A DNA stretch of 64,000 nucleotides. Source: Parietichytrium sp. I65-24A (Eukaryota > Sar > Bigyra > Thraustochytrida > Thraustochytriidae). The notes under the pieces are model-generated. The model ran no database searches. It had not been told where the DNA came from and saw only the letters and a program-made list of their open reading frames with translations. Where the stretch lies: contig BLSF01000032.1 in assembly GCA_012862575.1 (NCBI GenBank), positions 62,001 through 126,000 of the forward strand. Direction: 5' to 3'. The position numbers and the translations under genes are program-made. This document shows positions 30,420-42,136 of the stretch, in pieces (within the stretch, counting starts at the first letter, position 1; every line of letters begins with the position of its first letter).

Positions 30420-33400
30420 CTATTCGTCAGTCAGGTCAATGGTTTCTTCTGCAATTGGTCGTCCGCTTTTCTCCCACCCAATCACGGCAGGGATACTGCC
30501 TTCTGGCCAAGGAGACAAGGGCATCTCGGGAGTCACAACGTCGAGGATGAACGCTCGCAATGCCATGGTAGGAAATGGGGCCTCGGGGACATCCAGTCTA
30601 TGCATCAAACACCAAGCATTCAGTAGTACATACGCACCGCAATCGTTTGAGTCATGGGGCTGTGTTGCGCACGTTTCGTCTGAAATCTCCCACTTCGAGC
30701 TATCCGCACAAATCTCGGGGTTGATCTCATGCAAATTCTGAATCTCCCACCTAGCCATGTCTTCAAGACTTTCGACTATTGATGGAAGCGAGTTATACAG
30801 TGTTATTCTCTGCCGTGTTGGTTCAACAACCAACAGTACGAAGTGATTTGAAAACCAAAAAACCGAAAATAGCAAGTCGGCGTCTGTACCCCCCACTTCT
30901 GACCTCCACTTCTGACAATAATGCCTCCGCGTTTTATCCTTTTTCGCCCATATTCCATTGTGATCGCGCTCAATCTCTACGGAATATCTGAAAGCCCAAC
31001 GGGGATTCCCTTCAGCCCACGAATCTTGCATACACAAGAAGAAGCGCAAAAGGAGTTGAATGCCCAGCATTCTTCCTTCAGTCAGGAGCGGATCTAGGTC
31101 CCCTTTGCCGAAGATACAGAAGGGACTACTAGCTCGGCAGGGATGACCAGAAGAATAGTTCGCCAGCTCACTGTTAAGCTGGTCGGCATTCTGCAGAGTC
31201 AAGAATTGGTAGTGCTTCAACTTTTGTTGCCTTTCCTCCGTCAGCTGCACCTTTAGCCCCACTTGCGTTATTTCAGTTACCTCCCTTCCAGCGAGCCGAT
31301 CAAATGTCGCGAGTTTCAGACGCTTCACTTTGACATCCTCATCAGGTGCTGGCAGGTCACATGAGGCGCCCCATCGCCGGCCGTGATGCGCGCTACGCGG
31401 AAGACCACACGTCTGGCAAATCTTTCGATAATCTACGTGAACAGGTGCGTTCGAGGTCTCTGCACAGCTCAGATCCATCTTAAATGGTGCCATAAGCCGA
31501 GCCATACTATCAGTTTCAGCCTCTGAATCGAATCTAGTTGATAGTACGGCATTTTTTGCATTTGTGAGACTGCCAATGTCCTGTTTGTAAAAGCCAATGT
31601 CGTCAAGAACCGAGTTCTCCAATGTGTCGTGAAGAGTGTAGTCTCCGACTAAGATGTCTTCGACCACATCTTCAGATGCTGGATTGTCAAGGGGATCTAC
31701 TGGCGCCTCAGGCAAGGGGTCGTGCTCGAAATTCGAGATTTGGTTTTGTCGCAAGAACAAGGACGTGCTCAGTCTTTGACGAGACTCTCTGAGAAACTCA
31801 GTCACGTGAGACACATTCTTGAAAGCAAGGTGCTGGACGACACCATTTCGCTTGGAAATAACTGGCTTTCCATTATGGCGATCTAAAATGCTTCTGACAG
31901 CAAAGTTGAACTTTCTCGTGAGCAGTTCCGCACTCAGATTTGCAGCACCTTGAGACCTTGCAATATTGAACAATATGCCGCGCTCTATCACCCCTGAGTT
32001 CCGATTGTTGAAAGGAGCTGGGACATTGTTGATGCCTGCCCGTGCCACGAAGTGCTCATACTCGCTTCGATTAGGTGCGCTAGCAGGCCTTTTCCGCTTC
32101 GTAAAAGCTTCTGGGTTTTTGCTTGGGGGAGCAATGTCCACCAAGTCGTCTGGAAAGACGCAGCAATATGTTGGGGAATTATTTTCGCGCGGGACATACT
32201 GCAGTTCCATTGAAATGGTCGCAAACGGTTCGTCTGCATCTCGAGTTATCCAAAGCAGGTCGCGCGTATCCAACAGCTTTCTCCCGTTTTTCTCGAACAG
32301 TGTCAAGCAAAGGCGAATCCTCAAGCCGTATTCGAGCGCGACAGCAAGAAGGCTCAGGTAGCTTACTCCCTTACACTGCTCGTTCGGAGTAAGCTCCTTT
32401 CGCTTCCATTGCGGCTCCTGGCACTCTTGCTCGCCGAGAACAGTGACAATCAGGCCTCTGAGCCTCTGCACCACGACGACGCGAGGAATCGAGCCCTCAA
32501 AGTCATCCTGACTCAAGTAGTTTCCTTTGAGCAATATCTCGCGCAGGACTGGCACCCACGCGTCGCTCGCTTCTGCAGCTTGAGCAGCAGTCTCGAGTAC
32601 CGCAACGCGAGACGCGGCGATGAACTTCCTCGTGGACTCCCCCTTGCCATATCTAAACACATCCCCAGGAGAAGCTTTGTTCTTGTCTGTAAGAGGAAGG
32701 GCCCCAAAGTTAATATTCCTGCCAATCTCAAACAGGCTGGCTTTGGGATCTTTTCTGCCATGACTACTAGCCCAACGCATGTGCTCGCCTATTACACCCT
32801 TAATTGTTTTGGGGTCGTCGGCAAGGTCCCAGGGGGGGAAAAAATTCGTTACTCGATTGAGCAATAGGTGGTACTCTTCGGAGTTTTCAGATGACGATTT
32901 CAGAGAACCTAAAAGAGTGCAGAAAAACGCACGGTCGCAATCCCGTCCATCGTTCACCACCCACGTTTTCGGCTTGATACTCGTGCTATGAGCCTCCGTA
33001 CGCGCACTTTGAACGTCAGTCGTCCCATTGTCCGATTCAGAAATTGCACCCTCTACCCGATCATTCTCCTCCACCAATCTGGAGAGTCGAAGCACCGCTT
33101 CAAGTGTGTCAACGGCTTGCTGCTCCACATATTGACGATTAGGTTTGCCGTCTGGGCTTACACCAATTCCAGTGTCTTTCCTCTTGGTAAAACCGAATTG
33201 CAAGTTGTCTGAAGGTAGTACACTTGCTTTGATGGCTGGGAAAGGATATTGCTGCCGATCGCATTCGTAACCTCGCAAATAGCTATTCATCTGAAGTTGG
33301 GCCTCACGAGATTGCAGCGGTAAGAGCTTATCCCCCGTCAAGCTTGACAAAACACTTCTTGATCGATGAAATGCTCCCTCCAAGATCAGCATCTCTACTC

Positions 33401-33644
33401 GTTGTGAGGAGATGAAACTTTGATTTTCGCAGAGTCCGCGGACGACGCGAAAGAAATTCTCCAGGTTGGAAGTTGATCGAACACTTCGCAATGTTCCGTC
33501 TTGATTTGCATAAAACAATGGTCGTCCATCCTCTATAGGGTCCGAGAGACAACCTAACGCGATGTGTTTCAACATTCTACCAACGAATACTTCAAAATTC
33601 ACCTTTCCCCCTTTGAAAAGAAAGTGCTGGATCAGAACTCTCAC
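30420..33644 (-). pseudogene. Transposon protein, transposase tail plus Ulp1-type SUMO protease
   Basis: 1,074 codons open, without an ATG at its 5' edge, so it is a continuation rather than a free-standing gene. The N-terminus (GCLSDPIEDGRPLFYANQDG, then RSTSNLENFFRVVRG) resembles the end of a transposase. The middle includes a Cys/His cluster, CQTCGLPRSAHH...GASC. The C-terminal 200 residues are a C48 cysteine protease: His in FSNHFVLLVV, Asn in LYNSL, Gln and Cys in TQPHDSNDCGAYVL. The last residues, EETIDLTDE, form a textbook SUMO-interacting motif. All four protease positions are intact, so this half seems less decayed than the transposase. Confidence 0.65.
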
Positions 33645-34719
33645 GTAGCTCTTTCAGTCGCTCAGGAATATTCTTCAGCGCCTCAATTTTTCCGGCCCCA
33701 ATACCTTTCACTCCTACTTTATCCTGTTCCCAATGGCGAGAGTTTTCTCCAGATTTTGCAAGAAATGTCAGACTTCGAGCAAAATTTGCCTTTTTGCGCT
33801 TCGTTTCCCACTCTTGCAGAGCCTCTTCTTCTTGTGTCGCTGGCGCTGGTGCTGAGCGTTTCTTGACCCGCTGATATTCCGATGACTGTTGTCGAAGACG
33901 CTGGTGCTCCATCATTTCTAGTATTGAGTTGGATTTTGGTGTTTTCTCGCTCATCTGGCTCTGGCTTTGTGCTTTGAATGCCCCTCGGGTCACGACGGCA
34001 AGATATTTTTTATGCTTTGTCTCATACACCTGGATGTACCTTCTTTGCAGCACGTTGGCAATATTTCGCGGCCCAAATGCGGCCATCTTGTACACATCGT
34101 CGATGAAGTCGGTTGTGTAGGCGAGGTTCTGACGGGTAACGATGCTGAAAGATTCTCGCACAACTGCTGGGAGACTCCTTATGACTTCGTCGTCAGTATT
34201 CAGGAAACTCTTGTGGCAGCCTGTGCAAGTCATCCTGGTGTACACCAAAATAAAGTTGTTTGACAGCCCAATCACATTTCGAAACTTCTTCTTTCCGCCT
34301 CTCGAGAACAAACATGACATCTTGCAAAATGGACATGCTATGTACGGCAAAACTTTTTCCGAAAACTGTCTCAAAGGCTCCCAAACAAAAACATCCCGCA
34401 GGTAAAATGATGCGCGGAGCTCGCGAGGGTTGCCACCTCCTTCCTCGCGCGACCTGTCCGGGGCATTGAACCACTGTGGCACAGCCGGGCCACGGGGCCT
34501 ATAAATGACTTTCTCGTGACATTGCAGAGCGAAGCTGATTTGCTCTGACCCGTGCGTCTTCCTGGCTCCCTGAAAATCATCCATTTTCTGGCTTCCCATC
34601 CTATCTTCGCAGCGGTATAAAGCTGGCAGTCCTCCGATCTTCCTTGAATGTTCTTCTGTGGCTGGGCACGTCAGACTTCCATCCGTCAAAAACCTCCAAG
34701 CTCGAGTCTTTCCTTTCAC
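33592..34719 (-). pseudogene. Transposon protein, DUF6729-like N-terminal part
   Basis: Open for 375 codons, with the first ATG at 34599. The core is WEPLRQFSEKVLPYIACPFC, then RNVIGLSNNFILVYTRMTC and TGC, giving two CxxC pairs for a zinc ribbon, then SLPAVVRESFSIVTRQNLAY. This order (W-P, CPxC, an Arg-Val block, CxxC, LP-x-F) is that of DUF6729, a domain found at the front of transposases. The C-terminal 100 residues are basic and helical. The frame closes before any transposase catalytic core. Confidence 0.6.
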
Positions 34720-35154
34720 TCCAAAAAGCTTTTGTCTTCATTCACACGTTTTCGGAAAAAGGTGTATTCGAGATTTAGAAAAATACTATACCACGAATAC
34801 TGCAGGTCCGAGTCGGAGAAACTAGACCAATTTTTTTATCTACCCTGGTTCTGGTACACGTTTTCGAAGAGACCCAACCTTTTGTAAGTGCGTCTGAAAC
34901 AAGATCGGAAATGGGGTTCATCCTCTCGTGCTACTAGCTAGTCGTCGCACGCCTACGGCTGGCGCCTGGCAGGGATTTCTCTGCAGGGGCGGGAAGGTAA
35001 TTGACCTGAGCCACTTTCGGCCTCGCAACTTTCACCGGATTACTAGTTAAACGGCTATCCACCTTCACGAGAAGACGAAGCCAATGAGCAGAAGGTGAAA
35101 AGAAAAGAAAATTGGAAAGGTTTTTAGTTAGAAAGACAAGTCAAATGAGAAACT
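34720..35154. other. Spacer between transposon and fusion gene
   Basis: 435 bp with no coding support. The other end of the transposon should be here; no inverted repeat matching 30125-30400 was found. Confidence 0.5.
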
Positions 35155-38100
35155 TTACTGCGGAAGGACAGGCGCATTCTTCAAGATCATGATACGAATC
35201 TCGGTCATGTGCTCGATTGCAGAGCGAACGCCTTCACGGCCCAAGCCTGAATCCTTCACGCCACCGTAAGGCTGCGCATCGATCCTCAAGGAAGGGACAG
35301 AGTTGATGCACACTCCGCCTGCTGCGATTTCTTCAAAGGCATAGTTGGCTTTGTTCCAGTTATTGGTGAAGACGCCAGCTTGAAGACCATAGCGAGAGTC
35401 ATTGACGCGAGCGACCGCGTCCTTGAAATCATCGTAACGCTCAATGCAAGCTACGGGTCCGAAAGCCTCTTCACAATAGATTTTGCAATGCTTTGGTACA
35501 TTCTCGAGAACCGCAGGAGAAATAATGTTTTCTCCAAGCCTTTCGCCACCGCACAAACGTTTGGCACCAGCAGAAACTGCTTCTTCGATCCACTCGCACA
35601 ACCTATCAGCCGCATCCTTTGAGATGACAGGGCCGATAAAAGTGTTTTCGTCTTTTGGATCTCCCACAATTAAATCCGAGGTGCGCTCCACCAAGCCGTC
35701 TCTGAACTTGTCGTAGATATCGCTGTGCACCATGAGACGCTGTACACTGATGCAGCTCTGACCAGACTGATAGAATGCGCCGTGCACCACTCCGGAAAGA
35801 GTTGTGTCTTCGCCTTGCGAAAAATCGTCGACAATACATGCCGCATTGCCGCCGAGCTCCAAAATGACTGGCTTCTTGCCAGCTCGAGCTTTCATTGCCC
35901 ACCCTGCATCGGCGGAGCCAGTAAACGACAGTAGCTTGAGGCGGTCGTCCTCGATCAGGGCGTTTCCTGCGTCGCGCGTGCAAGGCATAATTGAGAAGGC
36001 TTCCTTTGGCATATTTTCATCCTTGCTAAGGATGTCGGCGATGAGGAGCGCACCGAGTGGGGTCTTGGATGCTGGTTTCAAGATAAAGGGGCATCCGGCA
36101 GCAATAGCTGGAGCAATTTTGTGCGCCACGAGGTTCAAAGGGAAGTTAAATGGGGAGATAAATGAGCATGGACCAATCGGGAAACGCTTGGTAATTCCGC
36201 TGACTCCTTTCGACGCTTCAGAGACCTGAAGATCCATGTACTCCCCGTAAATGCGGACAGACTCTTCCGCTGCGAGCTGGAAGGTGTCAATTAATCTGGT
36301 AACTTCGCCGTACGAGTCATTGATTGCCTTGCCGTTTTCAACTGTCAAGAGCATTGCAAATTCATCTCTTCGCTTTTTGACTTCCTCCACAACATTCAGC
36401 AAAATTTCCTTTCTCTTGAAGGGTGGAAGATTCCGCATCTTCTCTGCACCAGGGCCAGCGGCGAGCTGAATTGCCTCATTGACTTGCTCCTCAGAAGCCT
36501 TGTACACGTTGCAGTAAACCTCATTGGTGTATTTGTCCATCACTTCCAACTCTTCCTCCCCCTCTACAGGCTGACCTCCGATGTAGATCGGGACTTTACA
36601 GCCACGCTTAAACAGGAACTTCTCGTCGTCCACCTCTTTTGCATCCTGGCTAGAAAAGTCCATGCTCTGACACCGGCTGTGATGACCAGAGCGGGCCTCA
36701 TTTTCAGCGTCCGAGCTAGAATCGGCGCCCTCAGACTCCTCCGGCTTGTCTTGTTCTTGGTGGCCAATTTTGTCGACGCTGTTCTGCCTTGACCGGTCAG
36801 AATGTGCGTCTGTTTCGCTTTGAACAGTCGTGGCGTCGTCGTTTTCGTCCAAGTCGAGGTGTGGGAACTCTTTCATGAGCCTCTTCTTGAGTTTGATCTT
36901 TTGTTCCGCCGCGCAGCTCAAGGTCTGCTCAGACGACTCGTACGACACTGGCACTTCAATGACGTGGACACCGTCTTGGTTCAAACAAGAGTTGAGAAGC
37001 TGCTCAAGTTTGGAAGGTCCATCTACCCTGTAGCCTTTGGCTCCGAACGCTTCTGCATGCTTCACAAAGTCTGGATTCTTCAGATCGAGGCCGAATTCTT
37101 CCAGGTCCCCTTTGTGTTGCTTCCATTTAATCATGCCAAGGGCGTCATCGTTGAGAATGATAACAACCAGACTGAGGTTATGCTGCACTGCAGTGCTGAT
37201 CTCAGCACAGTTCATCATCCAGCCACCGTCTCCAGTTACGGCGACCACGTTGCGTGATGGGTGAGCCATCTTGGCGGCGATTGCGTTTGGAAGCCCTGCC
37301 CCCATTGTTGCCAGCGCATTGTCCAAGAGCACATTATTGGGCAAAATTGACTTGAAGTGCCGGGCTGTCACACGATCGATTCAAGAGTTAGAACATGGTC
37401 AACAACTCTTCAAAATGAATAAGAGCAGATTCGAAAGCCAAAACTTACCAAAGAAAACTTTGTACAAGCCGTTGTCGAGCGACAAGATGATGTCGTCCGG
37501 CACGGCGGCTCGAACCTCTTTCACAACGCGAAGAGGACTGAGAGGGAAGCTTTCGTCTTCCATTCCCTTTGACAAGATTTTGTCAGTGTACGACTTGATG
37601 TGCTTGAAGACACTGGTGTCGAACGATTTGCCTCCTCCTTTTCCTTTGAGGCGTTCCCCCAGCATCCACATCGTATGTGCGACATCTCCAACCACTTGAT
37701 GGTCTGGGTACCAGTGGTTGGTGACAGATGCACCAGTGAGGCCGATGTGAATAATCTTGCTGCTCTGGTGGCCGCAGAGAATAAATGGCGGTTTCTCCGT
37801 TTCATCGTGCCCGATGGAAATGATGCAGTCAGAGACCTCCACAGCGGCGTGGATGAGGTCTTTGGAAGGGATAGCGGCGCATCCCATGAAGAGGTCGTAA
37901 TCTTCGCGAATCACGCCCTTGCCCATTTGCGTGCAGATCACTGGAAGGCGATGGTTCTGCACGAAAAGCTGTATAGCTTGCACAATGTGGGGGCGGTTGG
38001 CAGCCGCGCCTATAAGCAGAATGGGGCGCTCTGACTCAAGAATGACGTTCACGACTTCATTCACGTCTTCTTCATCCGGCTTCGGGCGTTGAATGGTAGT

Positions 38101-38757
38101 CGGCTTGAACACAAAGTCTTTTGCGGGTTGAGACGCGACATCTTCGGGAATTTCAATGTGTACAGGCCCGTTCTTTTCGGTCATTGCTTGCTGAACGGCG
38201 TTCCGAATGGTGCTAGCGAGCACAAGGTTGTTGGATACGCTGGTGGTAAACTTGGTGATTGGGCGCATGAAAGCTACTATATCTACCACCTGGAAGGAGC
38301 CCTGCATTGCATCTTCCGCGCCTTTCTGCCCGGTGATGAAAAGACAGCTAAAGCCGCCAAGCTTTGCGAAAGCTACCGGCGTTCCCAAGTTTGTTGCCCC
38401 AGGTCCCAGTGTGCTCAATGCCACGCCGAGTTTTCCCGTGAGTCGACCGTATGTCGCAGCCATGAAGCCTGCTGCCTGCTCATGACGAGTCGTGACGAAA
38501 GTAATCTTCTTGGACTTGCGCAAGGCTTCCATCATGGGGATGTTCTCCTCTCCTGGGATCCCAAAAATGAACTCCACGCCCTCGTTTTCGAGGGCTTTGA
38601 CCAGCAGATCTGACGAAGTAAAGTTCTTCGATCGGTGGCCAGCTTTCGATTTACTTGAAGAAGAAGCGGCGGAGCTCGCGCGAGTACGTCTCTCCTTCGA
38701 GCTCTTGAGCTTGGTCCACTCAGATTCAGCAATCATGTCCTCATCCATCGTCGCCAT
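35155..38757 (-). CDS. Fusion of acetolactate-synthase-like ThDP enzyme and aldehyde dehydrogenase
   Basis: One gene, two exons: 38757-37449 and 37364-35155. The GT-AG intron 37448-37365 lies inside the ThDP domain, and splicing gives DNGLYKVFFA-RHFKSILPNN, in frame, for 1,172 residues. Residues 45-610 are a ThDP enzyme: catalytic Glu in RHEQAAGFMAATYGRLTG and a cofactor motif GDGGWMMN...LNDD. After an acidic Ser-rich linker, residues 695-1165 are an NAD(P) aldehyde dehydrogenase: ISPFNFPLNL, FTGSADAG, Glu in ILELGGNAA, catalytic Cys in GQSCISVQR, and EEAFGPVACI. The ThDP half probably cleaves or decarboxylates a 2-oxoacid to an aldehyde, which the second half oxidises. The substrate is unknown. 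No targeting signal is clear. Confidence 0.9.
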
Positions 38758-39994
38758 CGTTTCTTGCAATTTGTTTCACTTGTCTCCCTCTTCAAAGCGC
38801 GTGCCGCGTTGACGGTGCTCTATCCTTCTTGTTGTCGTAAGCCTTCAAAGATGACTAGTTTTCAGGTTCGCGTTTGGGGTCTGCTGCCCAGGTGCTTTTA
38901 ACTCCGCACTGGTACTTACTGCCTTGGAGGGTCTCGTATTTCGAATCAATTTCGAGTCTCCAAAGATTGAATCTAAAAGACTAAAAGCCCTTTGTGTACA
39001 CTCACTGCAGGTACTCGGGTACTGCAACCCAGAGTTGTGGGTGTCACCGGTGAGCTCTAGTCAATCGGGATTCGGATCTGAGAGCTTCTGAATGTAGACT
39101 TTAGAACTTAGCAAAGAAGGAGAGCGCAGCCGTCACGATAGCGATCATGGCGCCGAGTATCTTGCTCAAGAGTGACTCTCTGCACGCTGAAAGATTAGAA
39201 TCGCAGTTTTCGCTCATTTCTCCGGGACGAGGCTTACGCGTAAACGATAGCGCACTTTCGTCTCCATTCCAGGAGGTCCAGTCGTGAGAACTGGCAGTGG
39301 CGTAGTATGTGCACTCCAGTGTCGGCCCCAGTTGCTTTGCCAAGCTAGGTATCTCTACGGTAGCGAATCTCAGGCAGAGGCAGTTTCTCATCTCGAACAT
39401 CTCGAACAGAGAACCTCTGTTGTGGTGTAGTAGGCGTTGCACTTTCTCCAATTTTTAAGTTTAGAATTTAGAGAAATTTGAGAGTGGGAAGAATGCTGGT
39501 CAATGGTCCAAGATCAATCATTGTAACAGTTCATCCAGCGCAGCGAGCTTACACGCGTCGGCAGCCATTTCTTGAGTCGCCGTTCCTCACCGGGCTCGCC
39601 AAACCTAGCGACCTACGTTGCGATCACGAGATTAGTGAGTCACAGAAATATCTTCAGTGCCTCCAGTATTGCCGTGCAATTATTTTAGTTAGCAAAACAC
39701 TTAGCAACACCACATTACACTACATTACAGTGTATTTAGCAAAAGGAAGCCTGTACACGTTGCTCAGCAGGTGAAGTATACTTGATGGTGAGAACGATGA
39801 TATTGGTGCACAACCTGACTCAGTTCAATGCTTCGAGAGTCAAGAGTGTGCAGCGAGATAATAGAGGCTAGGCCGACCTCGAGGTTTCGAAATGTTTGGA
39901 TTGAACAGATTGTGGTTGTGAAAACCGTGAAATTCTATATTATGATAAAAGTAAAACGCGTGAAGTAAATAAAATAGATAGTGCGCTCCGGGGT
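38758..39994. other. Intergenic, one doubtful ORF
   Basis: Upstream of the fusion gene. A paired GTACT/GTACT lies at 39010-39024, about 255 bp before its ATG. A minus-strand open frame at 39101-39451 ends in a hydrophobic helix (KILGAMIAIVTAALSFFAKF), like a tail anchor, but has no ATG before 39400 and no homology. I do not call it. Confidence 0.45.
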
Positions 39995-42136
39995 TTAGAG
40001 CTTGGCTTGGAACTTGGAGCCGTTGGATTCCCAAAACTTTGACAAGTTTTGGTTGCTCTTGACACAGTCGACGAGAAGCTGGCTAGGCTTGAAGTATTCA
40101 GCCTGGGGGAACTTTTTCGAGTAGCCCTCCAGAGCCGAGAGGATCTTTGGCAAGCCAATCACATCGGCGTCAAACATGATTCCACCCTTGTACCGAGGTG
40201 TGTTATAGCCGTGCACGAGCACAACGTCAATGTCAGCTGGGCGGGTCGCAAATCCACCCTCGAGAACCTTGAAGCCCTCATTCATGGTGGTGAAGAAGAG
40301 ACGCTCAAAGATCTCGTCCTTAGTGACCTTGCGCGGATTGGTGATGCCAAGCTTCTTACGGGTCTCTGCGATGCGCTGGGAGACCTGTGGGTTGCTCGTC
40401 CTCTTGCGGTTCTTATCGTAGTCATACCAGCCTCCAGAGGTCTTCATTCCCTGTCGGCCCTGCTCCAACAGCCAGTCTTGCACATTGGTCTCTGGGTTGT
40501 ACTGGCCACGCTTCTTGCGAGCTTCGACACCAATGCCAAGGCCGGTAAGATCAGTGAGCTGGAATGGTCCAAGTGGCATTCCGTAGTCCGTTACGACCTT
40601 GTCGATCTCTTCGATGGTGGTGTCGCACTCCATCAGAATGTTGCGAGCTTCCACACCCTGGTTGGCCATCATGCGGTTTGCGACAAAGCCGTGGCAGTTG
40701 CCTACGAGCACAGACCATTTGCCGATCTTGGTGCCGATGTCCATGGCGGTGGCGATCGTTGTTGGCGAAGATTTGGCTCCGCGGACTACCTCGAGAAGAG
40801 GCATCACGTTTGCAGGAGAAAAGAAATGCATACCAATGACATCCTGTGGACGCTTGGTTGCGCTCGCCATCTCATCGATGGAAAGGAAGGAGGTGTTACT
40901 TGCGAGAATGCAACCTTGCTTGCAGGTATCGTCCAACTTCTTGAAGATCTCCTTCTTGAGATCCATGTCCTCGAAGACAGCCTCGATCACGAGGTCCGCG
41001 TTTTTGATGTCGTCATAAGAAGTCGTTGTGGAGAAGCAGGCGAGGGCTTTGTCCACGGCGGCCTGGGTCTTGCTCTTGCGCTGCACACTGCGAGCATAGT
41101 TGGCCTTGATGACAGACATTCCTTTGTCGAGAAACTCTTGGCTGCGGTCAAGCATGATGACCTTGACGCCCTTCTCCGCGAAGTTCATCGCAATTCCTCC
41201 AGCCATGAGACCTGAGCCAATCATGGCGACAGTGGAAACCTTGTTTGGCTTTGCCTTGAGGCCAGGAACCTTTGCAGCTCCGCGCTCAGCAAAGAAAACG
41301 TGCTGCAGAGCGCGTGCTTCAGGAGACTCGAGGAGCTGCTTGAAGAGTCTGCCTTCGGTTTCGAGGCCCTGGTTGAAAGGCTGCTTGCACGCGGCTTCCA
41401 CGCAGTCGATGATGCGTTGTGGGGCAGGCTGTCCCTTTCTCTTCATACTCATTGCCTTGCGAGTTTTGTCGAAGATCGCAGGATCCTCCGGCTGTGGGCA
41501 GGGCATCTCGGAGATGCGTCGGCCCTTGTTGGTAGGGTTTTCCTGTGCCATTTTCTTGGCAAACTCGATGGCGCTGGGGATGAGATCCTTGTGGTCAACC
41601 ACCTGGTCGACCACCTTTGTCTTGTGCGCCATAACTGCTGGAACGTGGTTTCCGCTGACCATGAGGTCCATAGCGAGCTTTGGGCCCACGAGGCGAGGCA
41701 GGCGCTGAGTTCCTTCCCCGCCAGGGAGAAGACCGATGTTTACCTCAGGGAGACCCACAGCGCCGTTCTTGGCAATCATGCGGTAATGGCAAGACATAGC
41801 AAGCTCGAGTCCACCGCCCAGAGCAAAGCCCTGAATGGCGGCGACGACTGGGACGTTGAGGTTCTCAAAGTATTCCGTGAATCGGCGCTTTGGGTATCGT
41901 GAGTGCTTCTTGTTCAGGTCCACCACATCTGCACCAGCGCAAAACGCACGAGATCCCGCTCCGCGCACCACGACAGCCTTGACATCCTTCCTCTTCTCAA
42001 TCTGCTCAGCGGCGTCTTCGATTCCGAGCTGCACTGCGTTCGAGAGCGTGTTCAGTGGGAAATGGTCCAACGTCACCACCGCAACTCCGTCCGAGCGGAA
42101 CTCCACCTCCACCTTGTTCGTGCCTGGCGCGCTCAT
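39995..42136 (-). CDS. EHHADH: Peroxisomal multifunctional enzyme (enoyl-CoA hydratase / 3-hydroxyacyl-CoA dehydrogenase)
   Basis: 713 residues from the first ATG, one exon. The N-terminal hydratase/isomerase domain (residues 1-200) has AFCAGADV, the oxyanion segment QGFALGGGLELAMSCHYRM and the catalytic Glu in LPEVNIGLLPGGEGTQRLPR. The NAD-binding domain begins at about 300 with IGSGLMAGGIAMNFAEKG; the 3-hydroxyacyl-CoA dehydrogenase catalytic His is in MHFFSPANVMPLLEVV, and GNCHGFVANRMM follows. The protein ends in AKL, a type 1 peroxisomal targeting signal, so it is the peroxisomal L-type bifunctional enzyme catalysing steps two and three of beta-oxidation. Length matches the animal enzyme (about 720). 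With PEX2 and a PEX26-like gene in the same window, an active peroxisomal route is clear. Confidence 0.95.
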   Translation of the reverse strand: MSAPGTNKVEVEFRSDGVAVVTLDHFPLNTLSNAVQLGIEDAAEQIEKRKDVKAVVVRGAGSRAFCAGADVVDLNKKHSRYPKRRFTEYFENLNVPVVAAIQGFALGGGLELAMSCHYRMIAKNGAVGLPEVNIGLLPGGEGTQRLPRLVGPKLAMDLMVSGNHVPAVMAHKTKVVDQVVDHKDLIPSAIEFAKKMAQENPTNKGRRISEMPCPQPEDPAIFDKTRKAMSMKRKGQPAPQRIIDCVEAACKQPFNQGLETEGRLFKQLLESPEARALQHVFFAERGAAKVPGLKAKPNKVSTVAMIGSGLMAGGIAMNFAEKGVKVIMLDRSQEFLDKGMSVIKANYARSVQRKSKTQAAVDKALACFSTTTSYDDIKNADLVIEAVFEDMDLKKEIFKKLDDTCKQGCILASNTSFLSIDEMASATKRPQDVIGMHFFSPANVMPLLEVVRGAKSSPTTIATAMDIGTKIGKWSVLVGNCHGFVANRMMANQGVEARNILMECDTTIEEIDKVVTDYGMPLGPFQLTDLTGLGIGVEARKKRGQYNPETNVQDWLLEQGRQGMKTSGGWYDYDKNRKRTSNPQVSQRIAETRKKLGITNPRKVTKDEIFERLFFTTMNEGFKVLEGGFATRPADIDVVLVHGYNTPRYKGGIMFDADVIGLPKILSALEGYSKKFPQAEYFKPSQLLVDCVKSNQNLSKFWESNGSKFQAKL

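Larger units (their letters stand above)
30420..34719 (-). mobile_element. Decayed DUF6729/Ulp1-bearing DNA transposon
   Basis: Two minus-strand open frames in different phases, overlapping at 33592-33644, together look like the two ends of one transposon protein. The 5' part carries a DUF6729-like zinc ribbon; the 3' part carries the end of a transposase and a C48 Ulp1 protease, a layout seen in KDZ-like and related Ulp1-bearing elements of unicellular eukaryotes. The catalytic middle of the transposase appears to be missing, so the copy is probably inactive. I found no terminal inverted repeats or target-site duplication by eye, so the limits given are those of the coding remnants. Confidence 0.65.

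Noticed and set aside
30125-35100. Terminal inverted repeats for the transposon
   Set aside because: I compared both flanks by eye and found no convincing inverted pair.
39101-39451. Minus-strand ORF with a C-terminal hydrophobic helix
   Set aside because: No ATG near its beginning and no family match.
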